NCBI GenBank assembly: GCA_022703505.1
Contig: JAKLDN010000001.1
Coordinates: 155,389-219,388, forward strand
Direction: 5' to 3'
DNA: 64,000 nt
Origin: Spirochaetota bacterium
GTDB lineage: Bacteria > Spirochaetota > Spirochaetia > Treponematales > UBA12059
This document shows positions 26,508 to 34,481 of the stretch, in pieces. The notes below the pieces were generated by a model. It saw only the letters and a program-made list of their open reading frames with translations, did not search any database and was not told the origin of the DNA. The position numbers and the translations under genes are program-made. Within the stretch, counting starts at the first letter, position 1. Every line of letters starts with the position of its first letter.

Positions 26508-27404
26508 TTATGAATGTGCGGGGTCGCCCAGGATTTCCCGGAGCAGGTCGCCCACCGCGCGGGGCCGGTCGGCCACCGCGGCCCCGGCCCGCTTGAGGGC
26601 GGCGGCCTTGCCTTCCACGGTGCCCTTGCCGCCGGTCACGATGGCCCCGGCATGGCCCATGCGCTTGCCCGCGGGGGCGTTCCGGCCGCCCAGGAAGGCG
26701 ACCAGGGGCTTGCAGAAGACTCCGGACTCGATGGCCTCGGCCACCTCCTCCTCCATGGTTCCCCCGAGCTCGCCGATGACGACCACCGCGTCGGTCCCCG
26801 AGTCCGCCTGGAAATCCGGCAGGAACTCCGCGAACCGGGTCCCCGGCACGGAGTCGCCCCCGACGCCCAGGAGACTGGAGACGCCGAAACCGGCCCGGAC
26901 GATCATGGCCGTCACCTCGTTGGTCAGGGACCCGGACCGGGTCATCACCCCGATCCGGCCGGGGCGGTAGACCCGCTCGATCCAGTAGGGGAACATTCCC
27001 ATCATGGCCCGGCCCGGGGAGATGACCCCGGAGGTGTTCCCCCCCACGACCCGGGCCCCGCAGGACCGGGCGGCGGCGCGGATCTCCAGGGCCTCGTGCA
27101 GGGGGATGCCGTCGGCGATGGTGACCACCTTGCGGATCCCCGCGTCCAGGGCCTCCAGGACGGCGTCCTTGGTGAAGCGCGGCGGAACGAAGAGCATGGC
27201 CGCGTCCGCGGGATGCTCGGCCACGGCCCGTCGCACGGTGTGGTAGACGGGGACGCCCTCCACGGACTGTCCCTCCTTGCCCGGGGTGACCCCGGCTACG
27301 ACGTCCGTGCCCAGGTCCCGCATGTGCTTGGTCCAGAAGGTCCCCTCCCCGCCCGTGATCCCCTGGACCAGGACGCGGTCGGACCGGTCGATGAACACGC
27401 TCAC
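26508..27404 (-). CDS. sqwL: Acyl-CoA synthetase (ADP-forming), SucD-like alpha subunit
   Basis: 298 aa, GTG start overlapping the beta-subunit stop (GTGA). CoA-binding Rossmann part starts VLVQGITGGEGTFWTKHM; the phospho-His is His251 in KRMGHAGAIVTGGKG. Succinyl-CoA-synthetase-type alpha subunit. Next to an acylating aldehyde dehydrogenase in a sulfoquinovose operon it fits the ATP-forming sulfoacetate-CoA ligase (SqwKL) that turns sulfoacetyl-CoA, ADP and Pi into sulfoacetate, CoA and ATP. Subunit lettering K/L is my guess; succinyl-CoA synthetase of the TCA cycle is less likely in this operon. Confidence 0.8.
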   Translation of the reverse strand: MSVFIDRSDRVLVQGITGGEGTFWTKHMRDLGTDVVAGVTPGKEGQSVEGVPVYHTVRRAVAEHPADAAMLFVPPRFTKDAVLEALDAGIRKVVTIADGIPLHEALEIRAAARSCGARVVGGNTSGVISPGRAMMGMFPYWIERVYRPGRIGVMTRSGSLTNEVTAMIVRAGFGVSSLLGVGGDSVPGTRFAEFLPDFQADSGTDAVVVIGELGGTMEEEVAEAIESGVFCKPLVAFLGGRNAPAGKRMGHAGAIVTGGKGTVEGKAAALKRAGAAVADRPRAVGDLLREILGDPAHS

Positions 27405-28558
27405 TTCGAGCCTCCCGCCCCAGGGGCCGCCCCGGAGCCGCGGGCAGCGGCGGCCAGGGCCACGGCCTTGCGCACGGCCTCCTCGGTGTCGAACAGAGGA
27501 TCCAGACCCAGGGAGCGCAGGGTCTCCACGGCCTTTTCCTCCCCGGTGCCCCGGATGCAGGCCACGATGGGGCACTTCGGCGCCAGGCGCTTCACCGCGT
27601 CCGCGATCCCCTCGGCCATGACGTCCGCCCGGGCTATGGTCCCGAAGGTGACGATCAGGATGACTTTGGGCTCGTTTTTCAGGCAGAGCTCCATGGCCCG
27701 GACGGCCTTCTTGTAGTTCGGGCCCCCGAACTCCAGGTAGTTGGCCACCGAGCCCCCCTCGTCCACGATCAGGTCGTAGACCACGGTGGTGAGCCCCGCG
27801 CCGGCGCACATGAGGGAGATGTCCCCGTCGAACTGGAGGTAGGGGATCCCCTCCGCGGCGGCCTCGAAGGCGGCGTCGGAGTCGTAGTAGTCCCGGCCCG
27901 GTTCCCGGCCCGGGTGGCGGAAGAGGGAGTTGTCGTCGATGGCCAGCTTCCCGTCCCCGGCCACGACCCCGCCGCCCTTGGTCAGGAAGAGGGGGTTGAT
28001 CTCCGCCAGCTCCGCGTCGTTCTTCCGGAAGACCCGCCAGAGGGCCTCCAGGATCCCGGCGGTCTTCTTGGCCGCGTCCCCGGAAAGGCCCAGGGCGTAG
28101 GCTACGTTCCGGGCCCGGTAGGGGGAGAGCCCCTCCGCCAGGGGAACCCGTTCCCGGACGATCTTCTCCGGGGAACGGGCGGCCAGGTCCTCGATCTCCA
28201 CGCCCCCCTCGGAGCAGGCCAGGACCACGGCCTCGGCGGCGGCGGGGTCCACGGTGATCGAAAGGTAGAGCTCCCGGTCGATGTCCACCGCCTCCTCCAC
28301 CAGGATCCTGCGGACCCCGTGGGGACTGGCGAAGAGGGCGGCCGCGGTGTCCCGGGCCTCGGGCTCGGACCGGACCAGCTTGATCAGGCCCGCCTTGCCC
28401 CGTCCTCCCCGGAGGACCTGGGACTTGAGGACGCAGGGGAAGCCTGCTTCCCGGGCGGCCCGGGCGACCCCCTCCGGATCCGTCGCCAGGACGGACCGCG
28501 GGACGGGGATGCCCTCGGCCTTGAAGACGTCCTTGGCCTCGTGCTCGTGGAGTTTCAT
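27401..28558 (-). CDS. sqwK: Acyl-CoA synthetase (ADP-forming), SucC-like beta subunit
   Basis: 385 aa. ATP-grasp fold: MKLHEHEAKDVFKAEGIPVP, lysines in VLKSQVLRGGRGKAGLIK, metal site in ELAEINPLFLT, and the C-terminal CoA-ligase part GANYLEFGGPNYKKAV-like region (SVANYLEFGGPNYKKA). Length is standard for SucC. It lies 7 nt downstream of the aldehyde dehydrogenase gene and overlaps the alpha subunit. Proposed role: substrate-level phosphorylation from sulfoacetyl-CoA. Confidence 0.8.
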   Translation of the reverse strand: MKLHEHEAKDVFKAEGIPVPRSVLATDPEGVARAAREAGFPCVLKSQVLRGGRGKAGLIKLVRSEPEARDTAAALFASPHGVRRILVEEAVDIDRELYLSITVDPAAAEAVVLACSEGGVEIEDLAARSPEKIVRERVPLAEGLSPYRARNVAYALGLSGDAAKKTAGILEALWRVFRKNDAELAEINPLFLTKGGGVVAGDGKLAIDDNSLFRHPGREPGRDYYDSDAAFEAAAEGIPYLQFDGDISLMCAGAGLTTVVYDLIVDEGGSVANYLEFGGPNYKKAVRAMELCLKNEPKVILIVTFGTIARADVMAEGIADAVKRLAPKCPIVACIRGTGEEKAVETLRSLGLDPLFDTEEAVRKAVALAAAARGSGAAPGAGGSK

Positions 28559-28565
28559 GTCCGCC

Positions 28566-30008
28566 TCACTTGCCGTACTTGGCCCAGAGGGAGCCGAAGA
28601 TCTCCTCGTCCGAGGGCCGGTTCGGCGCCAGGGGCAGGGCCAGCCAGGTCACGTTCACGAAGTGCTTCCAGTGGATGTTCTCGGTGGTGATGTTCCCCCC
28701 CCAGGTGCCGCAGCCCAGGGTGACCGTGGAGGGCATCCCGTTGGCGAAGGTGCCCCCGTTCCCGGAGGCCATGCCCTGGCGCACCATGATGCGGCTGGAC
28801 CGCAGGGTCTCGCCCATGGCCAGGATGTTGTCCTCCCGGGAAGTGAAGATCCCCGAGGAGTGGCCGGTGCCGCAGGCGTCGGTGATCAGGACCACCGCCT
28901 CCAGACCGGACCGGAAGTCCGGGCACTTCCACAGGGCCAGGACCGGGGAGATCTTCTCCTGGGCCCACTTCTCCGGGGCCGGTCCGCCGGGCCGGGGAAG
29001 TTCGGCCTCCACCATCAGGATCTTCGTGCCCGGGGCCACGGGGATCCCTGCCCCGGCGGCGATCGACTCGGCGGAGCGGGCGATCACCTTGGGGTTCAGA
29101 GCTTCCTTCCCGTCGGGGCCGACCGGCCAGAGCCAGGAGCGCAGTTTCTCCTTCTCCGCGGGGGAGCAGAGATGGGCCCCCTTGGTCCGCATAGCCCGGA
29201 CGAAGGCGTCGTAGACGTTCCCGCAGGCCACCACGGAGTTCTCGCTGGAGCAGCTTGTGGCGTTGTCGAAGGCCTTGCTCACGGCGATCTTGGACGCCGC
29301 GTCCTCGGGGTCCGCGTCCTCCGCCAGGAGCTGGACCGCGTTCCCGGGCCCCACACCGTAGGCGGGGGTTCCGGAGGAATAGGCCGCCTTGACCATGGGT
29401 CCGCCCCCGGTGGCCACCACCAGGTCCACCTGGCGCATGAGCTCCCCGGTTCGTTCTATGGAAGGCTCCTCTATGCACTGGACCAGGTCCTCCGGGGCCC
29501 CGACCGATCGCAAGGCCTGGCGCATGAATTCGCAGGCCAGCTTGGAGGCCCCCTTGGCCTTGGGGTGGGGGGCGAAGATCACGGCGTTCCGGCCCTTCAG
29601 GATGGAAAGGCCGTTGGAGGAGGGGGTGGCGGTGGGGTTGGTCACCGGGGCCAGGGCCCCGACGACCCCGACGGGCTTGGCGAACTTGAGGAGGCCCTTC
29701 GCCTCGTCCCGCTCGATGAGGCCCACGGACTTGGCGGTCCGGATGTCCCGGAGGACCCCCATCACCTTGTTCTTGTGCTTGGTGATCTTGTCCTCGTAGA
29801 CTCCCATGCCCGTCTCGTCCACCGCGGCCCGGGCCAGGCGGGCGATGTTCTCGTCCTTGTAGACCGACCAGCCCACGGCCAGACAGACCTCGTCGGTCCG
29901 GGCCTGGTCCCAGGTCGCGGCCACGGCCTGGGCCGCCCGGGCCCGGGCCACCAGGGCCGCGACGGCCCTGCCGTCCTCGGTGTCCGGAACCTCGTACCGG
30001 GCGCTCAC
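28566..30008 (-). CDS. sqwD: CoA-acylating aldehyde dehydrogenase (candidate sulfoacetaldehyde dehydrogenase)
   Basis: 480 aa, GTG start overlapping the RpiB-like stop. Catalytic Cys253 in DNATSCSSENSVV; the CoA-acylating EutE/AdhE-like family is indicated by GVVGALAPVTNPTATPSSN and the nucleotide motif VVATGGGPMVKAAYSSG. Resembles sulfoacetaldehyde dehydrogenases (acylating) such as SauS. Predicted reaction: sulfoacetaldehyde + CoA + NAD(P)+ to sulfoacetyl-CoA. Order in the operon (isomerase, this enzyme, ADP-forming ligase) follows the predicted pathway order. Confidence 0.83.
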   Translation of the reverse strand: MSARYEVPDTEDGRAVAALVARARAAQAVAATWDQARTDEVCLAVGWSVYKDENIARLARAAVDETGMGVYEDKITKHKNKVMGVLRDIRTAKSVGLIERDEAKGLLKFAKPVGVVGALAPVTNPTATPSSNGLSILKGRNAVIFAPHPKAKGASKLACEFMRQALRSVGAPEDLVQCIEEPSIERTGELMRQVDLVVATGGGPMVKAAYSSGTPAYGVGPGNAVQLLAEDADPEDAASKIAVSKAFDNATSCSSENSVVACGNVYDAFVRAMRTKGAHLCSPAEKEKLRSWLWPVGPDGKEALNPKVIARSAESIAAGAGIPVAPGTKILMVEAELPRPGGPAPEKWAQEKISPVLALWKCPDFRSGLEAVVLITDACGTGHSSGIFTSREDNILAMGETLRSSRIMVRQGMASGNGGTFANGMPSTVTLGCGTWGGNITTENIHWKHFVNVTWLALPLAPNRPSDEEIFGSLWAKYGK

Positions 30009-30493
30009 TTGAAGTTCTCCGCTTCCAGGGCCACCACCTGGTTGAAGGCGTTGGTCAGGAAGTCCTTCTTAAATTCCATCTTCTGGGTGAATGCCATGGC
30101 CAGCCAGGCGTCCACGATCTGGCAGCCCAGGAAGGGGGCCGTGATCCACCCGCCCAGGGTGATCACGTTGGCGTTGTTCACGATCTTGGATCTCTCGGCG
30201 GAGAAGATGTCGTCCACCACGCAGGCGTACACGCCCTTGTGCTTGTTGGCCACGATGGCCATGCCCTGGCCGGTCCCGCAGATCAGGACGCCCTTGTCCG
30301 CCTCCCCCTTCTGCACGGCCTTGGCCACCTTGGGGGCCTGGATGAAGTAGGGCTGGGGCTGGTCGGCGGAGGGGATGCCGAAGTCGATCACCTCGATCTC
30401 GGGGTGGTTTTCATTCAGGTGCTTCACGATCTCCCGGGCCAGGGGAAAGCCCGAGAGGTCCGAGGCCAGGGCGAGCCGTATCTTCTTCTCCAT
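30005..30493 (-). CDS. sqwI: RpiB/LacAB-family isomerase (candidate sulfoerythrose isomerase)
   Basis: 162 aa. RpiB fold: IRLALASDLSGFPLAREIVKHL, active-site Cys72 in LICGTGQGMAIVANKH, and NNANVITLGG. In canonical pentose metabolism RpiB interconverts ribose-5-P and ribulose-5-P. Sandwiched between a split transketolase and a CoA-acylating dehydrogenase, it matches the RpiB-like SqwI of the sulfo-transketolase pathway, which turns 4-deoxy-4-sulfoerythrose into sulfoerythrulose. Lies 2 nt after the transketolase C gene. Confidence 0.82.
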   Translation of the reverse strand: MEKKIRLALASDLSGFPLAREIVKHLNENHPEIEVIDFGIPSADQPQPYFIQAPKVAKAVQKGEADKGVLICGTGQGMAIVANKHKGVYACVVDDIFSAERSKIVNNANVITLGGWITAPFLGCQIVDAWLAMAFTQKMEFKKDFLTNAFNQVVALEAENFK

Positions 30494-30495
30494 AA

Positions 30496-31440
30496 TTACA
30501 CTCCCTTCACGAGTCTGCGCGCCGCGGCCGCGATGTGCGGCGCGGTCAGGCGGAATCGCTCCGCCAGCCAGTCCTGGGTCCCGACCTCGCCGAACTCGTC
30601 GGCGCCGGCCCCGATCCGGGCCAACCGGGCCGGGACGCCCTCCTCGGCCAGGAGCTCCGCCACCGCGGACCCCAGGCCCCCGGTCACCCGGTGGTTCTCG
30701 CAGGTCACGATCCGGCCGGTCTTCCGGGCCAAGTCCAAGAGGACCGCCCGGTCCAGGGGGGCCAAGGTGAAGACGTCCACGACCGCGGCGTCGATCCCTT
30801 CCGCGGCCAGGCTGTCGGCGGCCTTCCGGGCCTCCCCGACCATCAGGGCCCCCAGGGCGGCCAGGACCACGTCCTTCCCGGGACGCAATAGCTTGGCCTT
30901 TCCGAACTCGAAGGCCTCCCCGGCGCCGTAGATCTCCGGGGCGGGCTTCCGCTGGAGCCGGAGGTAGGTGCAGCCCTTGCGCTCCAGGGCCAGCTTCACC
31001 GCGGCTTCCAGGGACACCGGGTCGGCAGGCTCCACGATGGCCAGGCCGGGCACGGCCCGCATCAGGGCCAGGTCTTCCAGGGGCATGTGGGTCCCGCCGT
31101 TGAAGGCCGCGGTCACCCCGGGGTCCGTGCCCACCAGGACCACCTCCAGGCCCGCGTAGTTGGCGGAAAGGAAGAACTGGTCGTAGGCCCGGCGGCTGGC
31201 GAAGCAGGCGAAGGTGGCCGCGAAGGGGCGCTTGCCCGCGGCGGACAGGCCCGAGGCCACGCCCACCAGGTTGGCCTCCGCCACCCCCACGTTGAAGAAG
31301 CGGTCCGGGTAGGCCTTGGCGAAGGGACCCGTGCCGGTGGCCCGGGCCAGGTCGGCCTCCACCACGCAGATCCGCCGGTCCGAGGCCGCCAGGGCCGTCA
31401 GGGTCTGGGCGTAGACCGCCCGCATCTCTCGATCAGCCAC
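30496..31440 (-). CDS. sqwH: Transketolase C-terminal subunit (SqwH-like)
   Basis: 314 aa. Pyrimidine-binding and C-terminal transketolase domains: the catalytic Glu in FFNVGVAEANLVGVASGLS, then GKRPFAATFACFASRRAYDQ, TCENHRVTGGLGSAVAELL. It overlaps its N-terminal partner by 8 nt. Split transketolases occur generally, but here the pair is embedded with sulfosugar genes and is predicted to transfer two-carbon ketol units from sulfofructose and sulfoerythrulose to glyceraldehyde-3-phosphate, giving xylulose-5-phosphate. Confidence 0.85.
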   Translation of the reverse strand: MADREMRAVYAQTLTALAASDRRICVVEADLARATGTGPFAKAYPDRFFNVGVAEANLVGVASGLSAAGKRPFAATFACFASRRAYDQFFLSANYAGLEVVLVGTDPGVTAAFNGGTHMPLEDLALMRAVPGLAIVEPADPVSLEAAVKLALERKGCTYLRLQRKPAPEIYGAGEAFEFGKAKLLRPGKDVVLAALGALMVGEARKAADSLAAEGIDAAVVDVFTLAPLDRAVLLDLARKTGRIVTCENHRVTGGLGSAVAELLAEEGVPARLARIGAGADEFGEVGTQDWLAERFRLTAPHIAAAARRLVKGV

Positions 31441-32335
31441 GGGGGGCCTCCTTGTCCATCGCGTCCAGGGCGGCCTCGAGGTCCGCGGGCCCGAAGGGGG
31501 CGTTGTGGCTCTCGGCCTTCCCCTCCAGGGCGGGGACTCCCTTGGCCTTGACCGTGTCTAGGACGATCATGGCCGGCCGGCCCCGGCCCTCCCCGTCCGC
31601 CTCGGGATCCGGGGAGCAGGCGGAAAGGATCGTCCGGTCAAGGGCCCCCAGGTCGTGGCCGTCGACCCGGAAGGTCCTCCAGCCGAAGGCGGACCATTTG
31701 GCCGAAAGGTCCCGGAGGTGCATCACAGCCTCCGTGGCCCCGTCGATCTGGAAGCGGTTGGCGTCCGTGAAGGCGACCAGGTTGGACAGGCGGTAGTGGG
31801 CCGCGAAGGCCGCGGCCTCCCAGACCTGGCCCTCGTCGCTCTCTCCGTCGCCGATGACGGTCCAGCAGCGGCGGACCGTCCCGTCCGCCCGGGGGCCGTC
31901 CATCCGGAGGCCCAGGGCGATGCCGCAGGCCGCGGAGAAGCCCTGGCCCAGGGACCCGGTGCTCATGTCCACCCCGGGAGTCCGCTGGCGGTCCGCGTGG
32001 CTGGGCAGGGAGGTGCCTCCCTTGTTCAGGGTGAGAAGGAGAGGCCGGTCCAGATAGCCCTTCTCGGCCAGGGCCGCGTAGAGCGCCGGCCCCGCGTGGC
32101 CCTTGGACAGGACGAAACGGTCCCGGTCCGGGGATTTGGCATCTCCCGGATCCAGTCGCATATGCCGGAAGTACAGGACGGCCAGGGCCTCCACCACGGA
32201 CATGGACCCGCCCACGTGTCCCACCCCCAGGGCGGCGATGGACTCGAGGCAGGCCCTCCGGATGGACCGGGCCCGGACGGCCAGGTCCGCCAGCTCCGCC
32301 GGCAAGGCGGGTCGGTCGGGGGAAGGGTTGATCAT
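31433..32335 (-). CDS. sqwG: Transketolase N-terminal subunit (SqwG-like)
   Basis: 300 aa from ATG 32335, which overlaps the KduI-like stop (ATGA). Thiamine-diphosphate domain: catalytic His region GVGHVGGSMSVVEAL, DRFVLSKGHAGPALY, STGSLGQGFSAACGIA, and the ThDP motif GDGESDEGQVWEAA...TDANRFQ. Works with the C-terminal subunit encoded next. See that entry for the reaction. Confidence 0.86.
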   Translation of the reverse strand: MINPSPDRPALPAELADLAVRARSIRRACLESIAALGVGHVGGSMSVVEALAVLYFRHMRLDPGDAKSPDRDRFVLSKGHAGPALYAALAEKGYLDRPLLLTLNKGGTSLPSHADRQRTPGVDMSTGSLGQGFSAACGIALGLRMDGPRADGTVRRCWTVIGDGESDEGQVWEAAAFAAHYRLSNLVAFTDANRFQIDGATEAVMHLRDLSAKWSAFGWRTFRVDGHDLGALDRTILSACSPDPEADGEGRGRPAMIVLDTVKAKGVPALEGKAESHNAPFGPADLEAALDAMDKEAPRG

Positions 32336-33087
32336 GTCGTCACCTTCTTGGCGGTCCCGTCCATGAAGGACTTGTTCTTGTCCCCCACCCAGTAGCGCTC
32401 GCCGGCTATGCACCAGATGAAGCAGAGGGGCTCCTCGTGGCTGAAGACGGGGTGGTAGTTGAGGAGGGGTATGGTCACGTGGCTGCCGACCTCGACCCCC
32501 TTCACGAAGGTCAGCTTCTCGTCGTCCTCGTAGACCTGCATGGCCCCGGAGCCCTCGATGAAGGAGTAGCACTCCTCCTGGTCCGTGTGGTTGTGGGGCG
32601 GCCAGGCCCGGGAGCGGTCCTCGTAGAAGGTGTAGCCCGCCATGAACTTGTCCGCCCGCTCGGCCACGTCGAACATCAGGTGGACCTTCTTCCGGGTCAG
32701 GAGGCGGATCCGGGACGGATCGTCCTTGAGATCCTTCCAGCGTCGGAGCTGGACGGGGTGGACGTTTTCCGCCAGGGCCCGGTAGAGGTAGAGGTGGGCG
32801 GGTTCCGCCCCGGCCTCCACGAAGTACTCCGCCCCCTTCGGGATGTAGAGCACGTCGTAGTGCTCCATCCGGTATTCCGTCCCGTCCACGAAGACCGAGG
32901 CGGGCCCGGCCAGGTTGAAGGCCAGAGTCTCCTCCCGCTTGTGGCAGAGGCTGGTGGAGCGGGCGTCCGCGATGTCCAGCTCCGCCAGGGAGAGGAATTC
33001 GAGGTTCGAGTCCCGCTGGTTGAAGATCTCCCGGAGCACCGCCCGGCTGTCCCGGGCATGGAAAAGTTTTCCGTCCTTGGTTGCCAT
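32332..33087 (-). CDS. KduI/IolB-family cupin isomerase (candidate sulfoquinovose isomerase)
   Basis: 251 aa. Two-cupin fold with metal-ligand pattern PPHNHTDQEECYSFIEGSG and, near the end, NYHPVFSHEEPLCFIWC; the first half has KREETLAFNLAGPASVFVDG. KduI and IolB isomerise uronic-acid-type sugars (aldose/ketose). First gene of the operon, ATG after AGGGG. By elimination it is a good candidate for SQ to sulfofructose conversion, since no YihS-like isomerase is present; the DUF4867 protein is the alternative. Confidence 0.75.
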   Translation of the reverse strand: MATKDGKLFHARDSRAVLREIFNQRDSNLEFLSLAELDIADARSTSLCHKREETLAFNLAGPASVFVDGTEYRMEHYDVLYIPKGAEYFVEAGAEPAHLYLYRALAENVHPVQLRRWKDLKDDPSRIRLLTRKKVHLMFDVAERADKFMAGYTFYEDRSRAWPPHNHTDQEECYSFIEGSGAMQVYEDDEKLTFVKGVEVGSHVTIPLLNYHPVFSHEEPLCFIWCIAGERYWVGDKNKSFMDGTAKKVTT

Positions 33088-33101
33088 ATCGGCCCCTATA
33101 T

Positions 33102-33147
33102 GTTAAAGTCTTTAACCAATCCTAGCACGCCGCGCGGAAACGCGCAA
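33102..33147 (-). promoter_or_regulatory. Promoter and 15-bp operator of the sulfosugar operon
   Basis: Minus-strand -35 TTGCGC (33147-33142), 17-bp spacer, -10 TAGGAT (33124-33119). Two bases further downstream, over the expected +1, lies a perfect 15-bp dyad GTTAAAGTCTTTAAC (33102-33116). A repressor here would block the nine-gene operon; the divergent ROK gene at 33219 is the obvious candidate, since ROK repressors bind AT-rich dyads of this size. Confidence 0.7.
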
Positions 33148-33218
33148 GTACGGGGGCCCATGAAAATCGGTGGATTCGAGCGGAAAAATCCGGACATGCC
33201 GCGCTCGGGGCGCGCCCC

Positions 33219-34475
33219 ATGACCCCTCGGGGACTCTCCGCGACGGACATCCGCAGGCGCAACCGGTCGGGCATCCTCCGCCTGATCCATCGCCACGGGG
33301 CCCTGGCCCGCAACGACCTCGCCGGGGCCCTGGGCCTGACCCGGGCCTCCGTGACCATCCTCTCCGGGGAACTGCTGGACGAGGGGCTCCTGGAGGAGGC
33401 GGGCTCTTCGGGCCCCGGCGGCAAGGCCGGGCGTCGCAAGGTCTTCCTTAGGATACGGCCCGGCGCCGGCAAGTTGATCGGCGCCGGGGTGGAGCCCGAC
33501 CGGCTCCAGGTCCTGGTCACCGACCTCGCCGGCCGGGTCCTCGGGGTCCGGGAGCTCCCCCCGGGGGACTTCGCGGGCCCCGGAGCCGGCGGGCATCCGG
33601 GACCGGATTCCCGGGAGGGGAGCCGGAAGGCCGAGCCGGGAGCCCGGCTGGCGGAGGCCGTCCTCGGGTCGGCGTCGGACATCCTCGGAGAAGCCGGACC
33701 CGCGGCCGCGGGAGTCGTCGGAGCCGGCCTGGGGGTGACGGGACGGGTCGATCCCGGGACCGGGACCTGCCTCCGGGAACCCCGGATCTGGGACGTTCCC
33801 GTCTCCCTCGCGGCTCCCCTCGCGGCCGCCCTGGGGGTGCCCGTCTCGGTGGACAACAACGTCCGAGCCCTGGCCCTGGCGGAGCTCCTCCTGACGGAGG
33901 CCCGGCGGGACCCGCCCCCGGGGCTCCTCTTCGTCAAGTACGGCCCCGGGGTGGGCGGGGCCTGGACCGCGGGTGGGCCGCCCTGGGCGGGAGCCCAGAA
34001 CCGGGCCGGGGAGATCGGCCACACCCTGGTGGAAGCCGACGGACCGGTCTGCCCCATGTGCGGCCGCAGGGGCTGTCTGGAGTCCCTGGTCTCCCTGGGG
34101 GCCCTGCGCGCCCGGTTCGGACGCGGGGACCGGGGTCGAGGGAACGGGATCGAGACCCTTCTCGATCGGCTGGACCGGGAGGATCCGGCGGGCTATTCCC
34201 TCCTGGCCGCCCGCTTCGCCCGGGCCCTGGGGAACGCGATCGAGCTGTTGGATCCTTCCCGGGTCGCCCTGTACGGCCTGCCCTTCCGGGACGAGGCCCT
34301 GTTGGGGCAGATCGCCTCCCGGGTGGAGTCCACCGGCCGCCCCTGCGAGATCCGGAGGTCCGGGCTGGACCCCGCCCTGCCGGCCCTGGGGGGGGCCGCC
34401 CTGGCCCTGGACCGCTTCCTGGAGGCGGGCGGAGAGCTCGGGGTCACGAAGATCGCGGCATCCGGCGGCCGGTAG
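33219..34475 (+). CDS. ROK-family transcriptional repressor 1
   Basis: 418 aa. N-terminal winged HTH (LSATDIRRRNRSGILRLIHRHGALARNDLAGALGLTRASVTILSGELL, given here only to locate it at about 7-52), then a ROK domain with GVGLGVTGR-like motif (GAGLGVTGRVDPGTG) and the zinc signature GEIGHTLV with CPMCGRRGCLE. Divergent from the sulfosugar operon, with the 15-bp dyad between them. Predicted to sense a sugar or sugar phosphate. A Pro/Gly-rich stretch (about 125-150) inside the ROK domain looks like an insertion. Confidence 0.87.
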   Translation: MTPRGLSATDIRRRNRSGILRLIHRHGALARNDLAGALGLTRASVTILSGELLDEGLLEEAGSSGPGGKAGRRKVFLRIRPGAGKLIGAGVEPDRLQVLVTDLAGRVLGVRELPPGDFAGPGAGGHPGPDSREGSRKAEPGARLAEAVLGSASDILGEAGPAAAGVVGAGLGVTGRVDPGTGTCLREPRIWDVPVSLAAPLAAALGVPVSVDNNVRALALAELLLTEARRDPPPGLLFVKYGPGVGGAWTAGGPPWAGAQNRAGEIGHTLVEADGPVCPMCGRRGCLESLVSLGALRARFGRGDRGRGNGIETLLDRLDREDPAGYSLLAARFARALGNAIELLDPSRVALYGLPFRDEALLGQIASRVESTGRPCEIRRSGLDPALPALGGAALALDRFLEAGGELGVTKIAASGGR

Positions 34476-34481
34476 CGGCCC

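Noticed and set aside
26508..28558. TCA-cycle succinyl-CoA synthetase
   Set aside because: The genes are coupled to a CoA-acylating aldehyde dehydrogenase and sulfosugar genes, with no TCA gene nearby; kept only as a fallback.
28281..30350. Long plus-strand open frames (for example 28281-30350 and 35453-37783) opposite the sulfosugar operon and GH31 gene
   Set aside because: They are by-products of very high G+C: no ribosome sites, Gly/Pro/Arg-rich translations, and the minus-strand frames encode clear enzyme families.
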